This document shows, in pieces, positions 7,998 to 16,019 of a stretch of 35,769 nucleotides of DNA. The stretch comes from Candidatus Ornithomonoglobus intestinigallinarum (lineage in GTDB: Bacteria; Bacillota; Clostridia; UBA1381), in assembly GCA_018715365.1 (NCBI GenBank), contig DVLU01000030.1:1-35769 (forward strand). Reading direction: 5' to 3'. Position 1 is the first letter of the stretch; every line of letters begins with the position of its first letter. A program made the position numbers and the translations under genes. The notes below the pieces were generated by a model. The model had not been told where the DNA came from and did not search any database. It saw nothing but the letters and a program-made list of their open reading frames with translations.

Positions 7998-8618
7998 ATG
8001 AAAATAACACGTCTTAACAATTATTTTACGGATGAGAACACTTATCTTTTAACGGAAAACGGTACGGGCGCCGTAATCGACCCGGGCTACAAAACGGAAG
8101 GGATCCTGCGCGCCGCGTCGGACGCGGGCGTAACGATAAAATACGTCCTGCTCACGCACTGCCATTACGACCATATGGAATTTCTGGAGGAGCTGCGCGA
8201 AAAAACGGGAGCAAAGCTTATATGCGGAGCGCAGTGCTCGGAGAATATCGGAAATCCCGATATAAATCTCACGCTCGGCGGTCTCGGCCGCGCCGTTTCG
8301 GCAAAGCCGGCGGAGATAATACTTTCCGACGGCGGGGAATTTGATATGGACGGGATGAAAATAAAGTGTATCCTCACGCCGGGGCATACAAGCTGCGGCG
8401 TGTGCTATCTTGCCGGAGGACATGTGTTTACTGGCGATACGCTGTTTCTGAGAAACTGCGGGCGCTGGGACCTGCCGACCGGCAATGAGGAGCAGTTATA
8501 TAAATCGATAAGGGAAAAGCTGTATACACTGCCGGACGATACGGCCGTCCATCCCGGCCACGGCAATCCGTCAACGATAGGATATGAAAAGAAATTCAAT
8601 ATGTTTGTAAAAGCCTGA
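7998..8618 (+). CDS. MBL-fold metallohydrolase (glyoxalase II-like)
   Basis: A 206-residue metallo-beta-lactamase-fold protein. The metal ligands are visible: HCHYDHM near residue 54 (the HxHxDH motif), a histidine in TPGHTSCGVCY near 125, aspartate in FTGDTLF near 145, and HPGHGNPS near 188. This is the short YcbL-like class lacking the glyoxalase II C-terminal domain, so substrates may be thioesters other than S-lactoylglutathione. The ATG at 7998 has ACGGAG upstream. In Clostridia a gene of this type often precedes hemZ, as here. The specific substrate is not inferable. Confidence 0.88.
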   Translation: MKITRLNNYFTDENTYLLTENGTGAVIDPGYKTEGILRAASDAGVTIKYVLLTHCHYDHMEFLEELREKTGAKLICGAQCSENIGNPDINLTLGGLGRAVSAKPAEIILSDGGEFDMDGMKIKCILTPGHTSCGVCYLAGGHVFTGDTLFLRNCGRWDLPTGNEEQLYKSIREKLYTLPDDTAVHPGHGNPSTIGYEKKFNMFVKA

Positions 8619-8637
8619 AAAAATATTTTTTATTTTT

Positions 8638-8665
8638 ACGTGGGGGCTTCGCCCCCACACCCCCG
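8638..8665 (+). repeat. C2 hairpin between the MBL gene and hemZ
   Basis: A GTGGGGGC/GCCCCCAC stem followed by a second CCCCC run, preceded by T-rich DNA. It nearly fills the gap between the MBL stop and the hemZ ribosome binding site. Confidence 0.75.
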
Positions 8666-8686
8666 AAGAAAAAGAAAGGAATATAA

Positions 8687-10111
8687 ATGCTTATTATTCA
8701 AAACGGCTTTGAATGCCGCTATGAGCTTAACATCTTCGCCGGGCTTTTCTTCGGCGATGACGAGGATGTGACCGTCTGCTCCGATCTAAAGTACGACGGG
8801 CGCGTTATAAACGTCTATACGCAGATAAACTTTAACGGCAAAGCGTATTTCGACGACTTTTACTTTTCGTATGAAAACGCCGGCAAAAAAGTCCTCACCT
8901 GCGCCTGCACGCGCTCGTTCTGCCGCGCAGCGGGAAAGATACGCAAAATAAACCTGCCGTGGGGCGTTATGTGCGGCATACGGCCCGCGAAAAACGTCCG
9001 CGAAATGAAAGAGTCGGGTCTTGACGAAAACGCGGTACGCGCCGCGTTAAGGGACATATACGACGTTTCGCCGGAAAAGATCGACCTTGCGGTGAACGTT
9101 GCGAAAAACGAGGAATACCTGCTCTCGAAAATCCCGGAAAACAGCGTAAGCCTGTATATCGGGATACCGTTTTGCCCCACGCGCTGCCTTTACTGCTCGT
9201 TTGTTTCGACGGACGTGCGCGTGAGCGGCAAATATATGGACGGCTTTGTTGAAAAGCTGCTGCTTGAAATAGATAAAACATCGCAGCTGCTTGAGGATGC
9301 GGGGCTTTTTGCCAATAATATCTATATCGGCGGAGGAACGCCGACAACGCTTTCCGAAACGCACCTCGGCGCAATATTCAAGCGTTTGCAAAAGCGCTTT
9401 GATTTTTCGAAAATAGGCGAATTTACGCTTGAAGCGGGGCGTCCCGATACGATAACTCCCGAAAAATTGTCGGCTGCGCGCTGCGGCGGCGTGAACAGGA
9501 TAAGCATAAACCCGCAGACGCTTAACAACGAAACTCTTAAGCGCATCGGACGAAGCCACAGCGCGGAGCTGTTTTTCGAAAAATTCGCGCTTGCGCGGAG
9601 CTTTGGCTTCGATAACATAAATACCGACCTCATAGCCGGGCTGCCCGGCGAAAACACCGAGATGTTCAAAAACAGCATCGACGGTGTGCTGGCGCTCGAT
9701 CCCGAAAACGTGACGATACATTCGATGTGCGTAAAGCGCGCCGCTTCTCTTCGCTTTACCGATACGCACCTCACAGAGGGAAAGCTCATGAACGAAATGC
9801 TCGGCTATGCGCAAAAGCGTATGGCAGAAACGAAAAGAGAACCGTACTACATGTATCGTCAAAAGAACATTTCGGGAAATCTTGAGAACGTAGGCTACGC
9901 AAAGCAAGGAAAAATGAGCGCTTACAACGTGAACATAATGGAGGAAAAACAGACGATAATAGCTCTCGGCGGAGGCGGTTCCACAAAAGTAGTCCGCGGC
10001 GGGCGCATAGAAAGGATATTCAATTTCAAGGACCCGCTTGAATACATACGGCGGTTTGATGAGATTTTAAAGAAAAAAGACGAAACGGCGGAGGTGATCA
10101 AAGGTGAGTGA
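8687..10111 (+). CDS. hemZ: Radical SAM coproporphyrinogen dehydrogenase HemZ family
   Basis: A 474-residue protein. The N-terminal extension of about 150 residues is typical of HemZ. The radical SAM core has CPTRCLYC (C163, C167, C170) for the 4Fe-4S cluster and GGGTPTTL near 217. HemN/HemZ enzymes oxidatively decarboxylate coproporphyrinogen III without oxygen. Many Clostridia carry this gene without a full haem pathway, so the actual substrate is uncertain. The ATG at 8687 follows AAAGGAA. The 3' end overlaps the next gene by 8 bp, which indicates translational coupling. Confidence 0.9.
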   Translation: MLIIQNGFECRYELNIFAGLFFGDDEDVTVCSDLKYDGRVINVYTQINFNGKAYFDDFYFSYENAGKKVLTCACTRSFCRAAGKIRKINLPWGVMCGIRPAKNVREMKESGLDENAVRAALRDIYDVSPEKIDLAVNVAKNEEYLLSKIPENSVSLYIGIPFCPTRCLYCSFVSTDVRVSGKYMDGFVEKLLLEIDKTSQLLEDAGLFANNIYIGGGTPTTLSETHLGAIFKRLQKRFDFSKIGEFTLEAGRPDTITPEKLSAARCGGVNRISINPQTLNNETLKRIGRSHSAELFFEKFALARSFGFDNINTDLIAGLPGENTEMFKNSIDGVLALDPENVTIHSMCVKRAASLRFTDTHLTEGKLMNEMLGYAQKRMAETKREPYYMYRQKNISGNLENVGYAKQGKMSAYNVNIMEEKQTIIALGGGGSTKVVRGGRIERIFNFKDPLEYIRRFDEILKKKDETAEVIKGE

Positions 10112-11075
10112 AGCAAGAGAAAGGGTGCGCGAGCGTTACCGCGAAAAGAGGGAGCGCGCGCAGAGAAGGCGCGACAGGCGCGTTGAGGAGGTATACGAGC
10201 TTATTCCGCGGCTCAGGGAAATAAACCGCGAGGTGAACAGGTTCGGCTTTGACAGCATACAGCGAATGAGGGCCGAGCCTATGAGGAGAAAGGAAATACA
10301 AAAGGAGCTCGACGAAAAATTCAAGGAGCTTGAGCGCGAAACGGATGAGCTGCTTGATAAACACGGCATAGAGCGCGATTTTAAAAAGTGCAGGTATGAA
10401 TGTATGGAGTGCGAGGACACGGGCTACACGCAAGACGGCAGGATGTGCCGCTGCTTTAAGCAAAGCATTGCGGACGAGGAGTATAATTCGTCGAATATAA
10501 ACGTGCTGCTTAAAAAGTGCAGCTTTGACAAGTTCAGGCTCGATTATTATCCGGACGAAATAACGGACAAGCACAAGGAATCGCCGCGCAGGAACATGGA
10601 GCGGATATACAACAGGACCGTAAAATTCTGCGAGGATTTTGCCGTATCGGAAAAAAGCCTTATGTTTACCGGTCCCACGGGGCTCGGCAAAACGTTTTTA
10701 TCGTGCGCGGCAGTGGGAAGATTGATAAGCGACGGTTATTTTGTTGTGTACGTGAGGGCAACAAAGCTGTTTACGATATTTGAGGATAACAAATTCGGGC
10801 GGCTCGGCGACAGAAAGGTTATAGACGACCTTTACGGCTGCGACCTGCTTGTTATAGACGATCTGGGCGCGGAGGCCGATTCGAGGTTTAATTTATCGTA
10901 TTTGTTTGATATTATAGACGACAGAACGTCGCGCGGGAAAAAGATGATAATAAATACTAATTTGAATCTGCCGGATTTGGAGCGGCGCTATTCGGCGCGG
11001 TTCACCTCGCGGCTTGTTGAGCATTTTCAGATATTTTTCCTATACGGCGAGGATATACGCTTTAAGATGATTTGA
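10104..11075 (+). CDS. DnaI/DnaC-like ATP-binding helicase loader
   Basis: A 323-residue protein. A very charged N-terminal helical region (about 1-90) is followed by a cysteine cluster CRYECMEC...CRC at about 95-115, likely a zinc site as in Bacillus DnaI. The AAA+ domain shows Walker A GPTGLGKTF, Walker B LLVIDDLGAE, sensor I IINTNL and an arginine-containing RYSARFTSRL. Such proteins load the replicative helicase DnaB/DnaC. The start is GTG at 10104, preceded by GGAGGTGA inside the end of hemZ. It could also be a phage-type DnaC, but the setting looks chromosomal. It ends 23 bp from the convergent yhcC-type gene. Confidence 0.85.
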   Translation: MSEARERVRERYREKRERAQRRRDRRVEEVYELIPRLREINREVNRFGFDSIQRMRAEPMRRKEIQKELDEKFKELERETDELLDKHGIERDFKKCRYECMECEDTGYTQDGRMCRCFKQSIADEEYNSSNINVLLKKCSFDKFRLDYYPDEITDKHKESPRRNMERIYNRTVKFCEDFAVSEKSLMFTGPTGLGKTFLSCAAVGRLISDGYFVVYVRATKLFTIFEDNKFGRLGDRKVIDDLYGCDLLVIDDLGAEADSRFNLSYLFDIIDDRTSRGKKMIINTNLNLPDLERRYSARFTSRLVEHFQIFFLYGEDIRFKMI

Positions 11076-11076
11076 T

Positions 11077-11119
11077 CCCCCTTACGGGGGGCGGGATTCA
11101 AGGGGCGGCAGCCCCTTGA
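11077..11119. repeat. Convergent-end hairpins between the helicase loader and the YhcC-type gene
   Basis: CCCCC-TTAC-GGGGG at 11077-11090 directly follows the loader's stop codon. A second palindrome, AAGGGGC/GCCCCTT, lies at about 11100-11119, inside the 3' end of the opposite gene. Together they may end transcription from both sides, but no clear U-tract is present. The second resembles C elements. Confidence 0.55.
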
Positions 11120-12036
11120 TAAGTATCCCTTTTTATCATTTCCTTATCTATTTCGTTTAATACAACAAACTTCTTTAAGCTCCACATCGGCCCTATGAGC
11201 GCATCGGCGGCGCCGTCGCCCGTCAGGCGCTGTATGACCGTTTCCTCGTTAAAAAGCTCAAGCTGGCTTACGGTAATATCAACGTATTCCTCAAGCGTCA
11301 GCAGCTTAAATTCGCCGCGCGCGTATTCCTCGGCAAGGCGCGTGCCTTTAAGCACGTGCAGCAGATGCAGCTTCACGCAGTGCGGCATCAGCTTAGATAC
11401 GGCCGCGGCGCTCTCGAGCATCATTTCCTTTGTTTCGCCCGGCAGGCCGTTTATGAGATGGACGCATACGTTTATGCCGCGCTCCTTTAATTTAAAATAC
11501 CCGTCGAGAAATTCCGCGTAGGTGTGGCAGCGGTTTATCCTTTCGCCTGTTTTGTCCCAAATCGTCTGAAGTCCGAGCTCAACTATTAAATACGTCCGCT
11601 TGTTTAATTCCGAAAGATAATCGAGCACATCGTCCGGCAGGCAGTCGGGGCGCGTTGCGATATTAAGCCCGACTGTGTTTTCCTCCGAGAGCGCCGCTTC
11701 GAATTTATTTTTCAATACGCAAACAGGCGCATACGTGTTCGTATTCGCCTGAAAATATGCTATATATTTCGCCGACGGCCATTTTTTGTGCATACGCTCC
11801 TTAACGGCCGTAAACTGCGTGTGAATATCCTCCGACGCATCGCCCGCAAAATCGCCGCTTCCGAGCGCGGAGCAATACGTGCAGCCGCCGGTGCCGCGCG
11901 TACCGTCGCGGTTCGGGCACGTGAACCCGCCGTTCAGCGGAACTTTAAACACCTTGCAGCCGAATTTGCGGCGAAGGTGGTAATTCCACGTGTGGTAGCG
12001 CTTGTTGTCGCCGGAATATTTAAATGTGTTGTTCAT
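11098..12036 (-). CDS. TIGR01212-type radical SAM protein (YhcC-like)
   Basis: A 312-residue radical SAM protein with the spaced cluster motif CPNRDGTRGTGGCTYC near residues 41-56, typical of this family. NIATRPDCLPDDVLDYL and LGLQTIWDKTGERINR segments follow. Its biochemical role is not established; family members are linked to tRNA or metabolite modification by inference only. Its start overlaps the stop of purN by 4 bp (ATGA). The last residues, QGAAAP, are encoded by a palindrome that looks repeat-derived, so the C-terminus may have been altered by an insertion. Confidence 0.88.
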   Translation of the reverse strand: MNNTFKYSGDNKRYHTWNYHLRRKFGCKVFKVPLNGGFTCPNRDGTRGTGGCTYCSALGSGDFAGDASEDIHTQFTAVKERMHKKWPSAKYIAYFQANTNTYAPVCVLKNKFEAALSEENTVGLNIATRPDCLPDDVLDYLSELNKRTYLIVELGLQTIWDKTGERINRCHTYAEFLDGYFKLKERGINVCVHLINGLPGETKEMMLESAAAVSKLMPHCVKLHLLHVLKGTRLAEEYARGEFKLLTLEEYVDITVSQLELFNEETVIQRLTGDGAADALIGPMWSLKKFVVLNEIDKEMIKRDTYQGAAAP

Positions 12037-12635
12037 TTTATCTTACCGCTGCAAAGCAGCTCAACCGATTCGGGCAGTATCTTCCATTCAGCCTGCTCCA
12101 TAACGCGCCGCTGCAAAATTTCCGGCGTGTCGCCGTCCTCTGTGTAAACGGCCTTCTGCATGATTATTTTGCCGCCGTCAACCACCTCGTTTACAAGGTG
12201 CGTTGTTGCTCCCGTAACCTTAACGCCGTAGGCGAGCGCGGCCTCGTGAACCTTAAGGCCGTACATGCCCTTGCCGCAGAACGACGGGATAAGCGACGGA
12301 TGGATATTTATTATTTTATCGGCGTATTCCTCAAGCAGCTTGCCGCCGAATATCGCGAGAAACCCCGCAAGGACTATGATGTCAACGTTCATTTCCTTCA
12401 TGTAATCGCATATCCTGCGGCTGAATTCGTCCGTATCGCCGCCGCAGTCTGCGTTTTTGCGGATTATTTTTGTCGGTATCCCTTCGTTTTCGGCGCGCGT
12501 TATGCCGTATGCTGACGCGCTGTTTGAGCAGACGCAGACGATCCTGCCGCTTTTTAATACGCCGCTTTTCTGCGCGTCTATAAGCGCCTGAAGGTTTGTA
12601 CCTCCGCCAGATATTAAAACTCCGATGTTCTTCAA
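12033..12635 (-). CDS. purN: Phosphoribosylglycinamide formyltransferase
   Basis: A 200-residue GAR transformylase. It transfers a formyl group from 10-formyl-THF to GAR, the third step of purine synthesis. Visible features are LISGGGTNLQAL near the N-terminus for phosphate binding, NIHPSLIPSF containing the catalytic Asn and His, and THLVNEVVDGG with the conserved Asp. It follows purM by 18 bp and overlaps the radical SAM gene by 4 bp, so the three form one transcriptional unit. Confidence 0.95.
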   Translation of the reverse strand: MKNIGVLISGGGTNLQALIDAQKSGVLKSGRIVCVCSNSASAYGITRAENEGIPTKIIRKNADCGGDTDEFSRRICDYMKEMNVDIIVLAGFLAIFGGKLLEEYADKIINIHPSLIPSFCGKGMYGLKVHEAALAYGVKVTGATTHLVNEVVDGGKIIMQKAVYTEDGDTPEILQRRVMEQAEWKILPESVELLCSGKIK

Positions 12636-12653
12636 AACCGTACCTCCGGAAAA

Positions 12654-13691
12654 TTATATAATATCAACGCCAGTTTCGCCTTCAACAAGCTCACCGACGA
12701 TATACGCCGTTTCGCCCGCGTCCGAAAGGCATTTTACGGCAGCATCGGCCTTGTCCGCGTCAACGGCGACTATCATGCCGAGTCCCATATTAAACGTGTT
12801 ATACATATCTTTTTCGGGAATATTGCCCAGCCTTTGCATCATTTCAAATATCGGCAGCACTTTCCACGAGCCTTTTTTTATAACGGCGCGCAGACCGCAG
12901 GGAAGCATACGCGGCACGTTTTCGATAAAGCCGCCGCCCGTGATGTGCGAAACGGTGTTTATGCCGACTTCGTCTATAAGCTTAAGAAGCGGCTTAACGT
13001 AAATGCGCGTCGGCGTTAAAAGCTCCTCGCCTATCGTTTTGCCGAGCTCCTCCGAATATTTCGCAAGCGTTTCCTTTGCGTCATCGTTATCGAGACCGAA
13101 CAGCTTTCTGACAAGCGAATAGCCGTTTGAATGAATACCGCTCGACGCTATGCCTATAAGCGCGTCGCCGGCGTGGGCGCGTTCGCCGTCGGTGATTTTT
13201 GAGCGCTCAACTATACCGACGGAGAAGCCTGCGAGATCGTATTCGTCCTCGGGCATAACTCCCGGGTGCTCTGCCGTTTCGCCGCCAACAAGCGCGCAGC
13301 CCGCTTTAACGCAGCCGTCGGCAACGCCCTTAACAAGCTGCGCCACCTTCTCGGGAATGTTTTTGCCTATTGCTATGTAGTCGAGGAAAAAGAGCGGCTT
13401 TGCGCCGGAGCATGCGATGTCGTTTACGCACATCGCAACGCAGTCCTGACCTATCGTGTCGTGCTTGCCGGTAAGCATCGCAACGCGGATTTTTGTGCCG
13501 ACGCCGTCGGTGCCGGAAACGAGCACCGGGTCGGTGTAGCCCTTCGGTACTTCAAAAAGACCGCCGAAGCCGCCTATTCCGCCGATAACTCCTTCTATGG
13601 CTGTTTTTTTGACGTCGTCCTTTATGAGGCGGACCGATTCGTAGCCCGCTTCAACGTCCACGCCTGCTTGTTTGTATGCGTTTTCACTCAT
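12654..13691 (-). CDS. purM: Phosphoribosylformylglycinamidine cyclo-ligase (AIR synthetase)
   Basis: A 345-residue enzyme that closes the imidazole ring in purine synthesis using ATP. Typical features are the N-terminal [13 protein letters not shown], the ATP-binding SGTDGVGTK, and [11 protein letters not shown]. The length is normal. The ATG at 13691 has AAAGGAG upstream. It is separated from the gene before it by a 296-bp repeat block (C2, A, B, C1), with the C1 hairpin ending about 25 bases before the ribosome binding site. Confidence 0.97.
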   Translation of the reverse strand: MSENAYKQAGVDVEAGYESVRLIKDDVKKTAIEGVIGGIGGFGGLFEVPKGYTDPVLVSGTDGVGTKIRVAMLTGKHDTIGQDCVAMCVNDIACSGAKPLFFLDYIAIGKNIPEKVAQLVKGVADGCVKAGCALVGGETAEHPGVMPEDEYDLAGFSVGIVERSKITDGERAHAGDALIGIASSGIHSNGYSLVRKLFGLDNDDAKETLAKYSEELGKTIGEELLTPTRIYVKPLLKLIDEVGINTVSHITGGGFIENVPRMLPCGLRAVIKKGSWKVLPIFEMMQRLGNIPEKDMYNTFNMGLGMIVAVDADKADAAVKCLSDAGETAYIVGELVEGETGVDII

Positions 13692-13727
13692 GATTTTATT
13701 CTCCTTTTAATGTTTTTTTATTTTTCT

Positions 13728-13756
13728 CAAAGGGGCTCCGCCCCTTTGAAACCCCG
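13728..13756 (-). repeat. C1 hairpin upstream of purM
   Basis: A short-stem C1 copy (AAAGGGGC/GCCCCTTT). On the coding strand it is preceded by GGGGTTTC and followed by an A-rich tract leading to the purM Shine-Dalgarno. Confidence 0.75.
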
Positions 13757-13793
13757 TGGCGGCTGCCGCGCTTTTTGTTTTTTTTGTTTGTTT

Positions 13794-13869
13794 GCGGCGT
13801 ATATCACCCCTTCCTCGGAAAGGATGTTACGCTGCACATATATTCCTCGGAAGGGGAAATATACGCCGC
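13794..13869 (-). repeat. Repeat B, copy 3
   Basis: A 76-bp copy on the - strand, matching the flanking genes. The left arm has GCGGCGTATAT and the right arm ATATACGCCGC. Both sides of one base pair are therefore changed relative to copy 1 (C-G to T-A). Confidence 0.92.
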
Positions 13870-13876
13870 AAAGCGC

Positions 13877-13952
13877 GCGCACGTCATCCGTTTGCGGAAG
13901 AGCCTTAACGCGCATCGTGCGTTACCAGCTCGGAGCAAATGGTGACGGGCGC
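13877..13952 (+). repeat. Repeat A, copy 3
   Basis: A 76-bp copy of the TTTGC/GCAAA variant, oriented opposite to the neighbouring B copy and to the flanking genes. It is seven bases from B copy 3. Confidence 0.9.
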
Positions 13953-13959
13953 TGTGTAA

Positions 13960-13987
13960 GCGGGGGTGCGGGGGCGGCAAGCCCCCG
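13960..13987 (-). repeat. C2 hairpin immediately after the 71-residue gene
   Basis: On the - strand it starts at the stop codon of the upstream gene. CGGGGGC pairs with GCCCCCG, and a second CCCCC run follows. No U-tract is present. Confidence 0.75.
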
Positions 13988-14203
13988 TCAGTCAATAAGC
14001 CCGTAGAGCTTATACATCGAAACGATATTGCCGAGCATAAGCTTATTTGAAAGCAGCTGCTTATATGTAACGCTCTTTTCCCTGCCGCCGTCCTTTAACA
14101 GCTTCATTTTTGTTACAGTATCGTTATACTGCGCCGTAACGGAGGCAAGCATTTTTTCAAACGCATCAAGACGTTTTGCGCTGTCGTTTTCCGTATTGTT
14201 CAT
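13988..14203 (-). CDS. Small uncharacterised helical protein
   Basis: A 71-residue protein starting at the ATG at 14203, which has AAAGGAG eight bases upstream. The frame extends nine codons further (to 14230), but those codons lie in the repeat flank without a ribosome binding site. The sequence is polar and predicted largely helical, ending MYKLYGLID, with no membrane segment and no cysteine motif. I do not recognise the family. It is isolated between two repeat blocks, downstream of the antiporter and upstream of purM. Its good Shine-Dalgarno and non-repeat sequence support a real gene. Confidence 0.65.
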   Translation of the reverse strand: MNNTENDSAKRLDAFEKMLASVTAQYNDTVTKMKLLKDGGREKSVTYKQLLSNKLMLGNIVSMYKLYGLID

Positions 14204-14227
14204 AATGATGTCTCCTTTTATTTTCCC

Positions 14228-14257
14228 CAAAGGGGCTCCGCCCCTTTGAAACCCCGG
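14228..14257 (-). repeat. C1 hairpin upstream of the 71-residue gene
   Basis: A C1 copy with stem AAAGGGGC/GCCCCTTT. On the coding strand it ends a few bases before the Shine-Dalgarno of the small gene. Confidence 0.75.
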
Positions 14258-14286
14258 CGCGGCGCTTTTTGTTTTTTTGTTTGGCT

Positions 14287-14362
14287 GCGGCGTATATCAC
14301 CCCTTCCTCGGAAAGGATGTTACGCTGCACATACATTCCTCGGAAGGGGAAATATACGCCGC
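14287..14362 (-). repeat. Repeat B, copy 4
   Basis: A 76-bp copy on the - strand with the same T-A arm pair as copy 3. It stands without a partner A element, between C2 and C1 copies. Confidence 0.92.
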
Positions 14363-14379
14363 CCGATAAGCGCTTTTAA

Positions 14380-14409
14380 GCGGGGGTGCGGGGGCGGCAA
14401 GCCCCCGTT
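14380..14409 (-). repeat. C2 hairpin after the antiporter gene
   Basis: The same C2 form as at 13960, starting nine bases after the antiporter stop codon on the - strand. Confidence 0.75.
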
Positions 14410-14417
14410 AAAACAAC

Positions 14418-16019
14418 TCAGATGCGGCCTTCTATAACAATATCATGGCTGCACAGTACCGTGTCGCCGCGCGGTATAACAGTACCGCCGCCGCGCCGTA
14501 TCATAAGCAGCAGCGTATTGTTTTTAAGGCCGAGCTCCGAAACGCGCTTTCCGTTCCATTTGTGATGCGGCGTTATTTCAGTTTCGCGTATCGTTATGCT
14601 TTCGCCGCCGTCGCGGTATCCAGACGCCGACAGCACGGCAACGTCGCCCTCCTCGATAACCGTGTTGCCGTTCGGAAGGATGGGCGTTTTCCCGCGCCGT
14701 ATCAAAACTACCAGCATACCGGGAATGAGTGATATTTCCTTTATGCTTTTGCCTATCCATTTATGACCGTCGTTTATGTCGAGGCGTATAAATTGTATAT
14801 TGTCGTCGTCCGAATAATCGCTGAAGGTTTTCATAACGTCGCCGCTCTCGTCTATCATGTTTAAACGCTTTGCGGCATACGGCAAAAGCGTGCCCTGTAC
14901 GGCTATCGATAAAAGCACCACGGTAAGCGTTACGTGAAAAACGTCGCTGCCGTTTGCCGCGTCCGAAAGCGTTACAAGTATCGCAAAAACTATCGAAGCC
15001 GCGCCGCGGAGCCCCGCCCACGATACGAGCGCTATTTGATTTGGTTTTGCTTTAAACGGCAGAAGCAGCGCCGCAACCGATACCGGTCTTGCAATGATAA
15101 GCAGAAAAAGGAATACGCCCACGGAAAGTATAAGCGTTTTCGGTATTTCCGACGGAGTGGAAAGCAGTCCGAGCAGGAAAAATACAGTTATCTGCATAAG
15201 CCCCGTAATGCCGTCGAAAAAATGGACGAGCGGTTTTTTGTTTTCGATCTTTATGTTTCCGAGTATAATACCGAGTATATAAACGCTCAAAAAGCCGTTT
15301 CCGCCGATCGCCGTCGGAAGCGCGTAGCCTATAAGCGCCGCTGCAATCATAAATACGGACGCCATGCCGTCGCTGCCGAAGGTGAATTTTTTAAGGAACG
15401 CCGCCGCGCAGAAAGCCACGGCCGCGCCGCAGGCAGCGCCCGCCGCTATTTCCCTTACAACCATAAAAATCATATATCCGCCCGAAATGCCGCGCGATGT
15501 GACTTCTATTATTATAAGCGTAAGCATATACGCAAACGGGTCGTTTGAGCCGCTTTCAAGCTCGAGCATCGAATCCGTCCCGTATTTTAAAGAAAGCCTG
15601 TTGCTTCGCAGCACCGAAAATACCGACGCCGCATCGGTGGACGCAAGCACCGAGCCTATAAGCATACCTTCGGAAAGCTCCAGTCCGAACACGGCACGGC
15701 AAAACAGTCCCGTAAGAACGGCCGTTATTATAACGCCGACGGAGGAAAGCAGCACCGACGGCAGCGCCACGGGTTTTGCGGCGCTCCATTTTGTGCCGAA
15801 CCCTCCGTAAAACATTATAAAAATCAGCGCCGTAACGCATATATCCTCCGAAAAAGCGTAGTCGTCAAACGGTATTTTAAAAATCCCGTCCGTGCCGAAC
15901 AGCATACCGAGCACAATAAACGCCAAAAGCGCCGGAACGCCTATTTTGCCGCTTACCCTGCCGGCTATAATGCTTAAAATTATAACCGCGCCGCCGGTCA
16001 GCATTAAGGCAGGCGTCAT
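14418..16019 (-). CDS. CPA1-type potassium/proton antiporter with TrkA-C domains
   Basis: A 533-residue protein with about twelve to thirteen hydrophobic segments over residues 1-385, in the cation:proton antiporter pattern (for example GSVLASTDAASVF and LESGSNDPFAY). A cytoplasmic tail follows with two TrkA-C/RCK-C-like units (about 395-460 and 470-533) that in related CvrA/NhaP2-type proteins sense ligands and gate transport. The start overlaps the stop of pyrC by 4 bp, so translation is coupled to pyrimidine synthesis. Potassium/proton exchange is inferred from the family; the ion is not shown by the sequence. Confidence 0.88.
   Translation of the reverse strand: MTPALMLTGGAVIILSIIAGRVSGKIGVPALLAFIVLGMLFGTDGIFKIPFDDYAFSEDICVTALIFIMFYGGFGTKWSAAKPVALPSVLLSSVGVIITAVLTGLFCRAVFGLELSEGMLIGSVLASTDAASVFSVLRSNRLSLKYGTDSMLELESGSNDPFAYMLTLIIIEVTSRGISGGYMIFMVVREIAAGAACGAAVAFCAAAFLKKFTFGSDGMASVFMIAAALIGYALPTAIGGNGFLSVYILGIILGNIKIENKKPLVHFFDGITGLMQITVFFLLGLLSTPSEIPKTLILSVGVFLFLLIIARPVSVAALLLPFKAKPNQIALVSWAGLRGAASIVFAILVTLSDAANGSDVFHVTLTVVLLSIAVQGTLLPYAAKRLNMIDESGDVMKTFSDYSDDDNIQFIRLDINDGHKWIGKSIKEISLIPGMLVVLIRRGKTPILPNGNTVIEEGDVAVLSASGYRDGGESITIRETEITPHHKWNGKRVSELGLKNNTLLLMIRRGGGTVIPRGDTVLCSHDIVIEGRI

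Noticed and set aside
14934-15548. A 204-codon + strand frame inside the antiporter gene
   Set aside because: It lies opposite a clear membrane transporter and has an Arg/Tyr-rich antisense composition.
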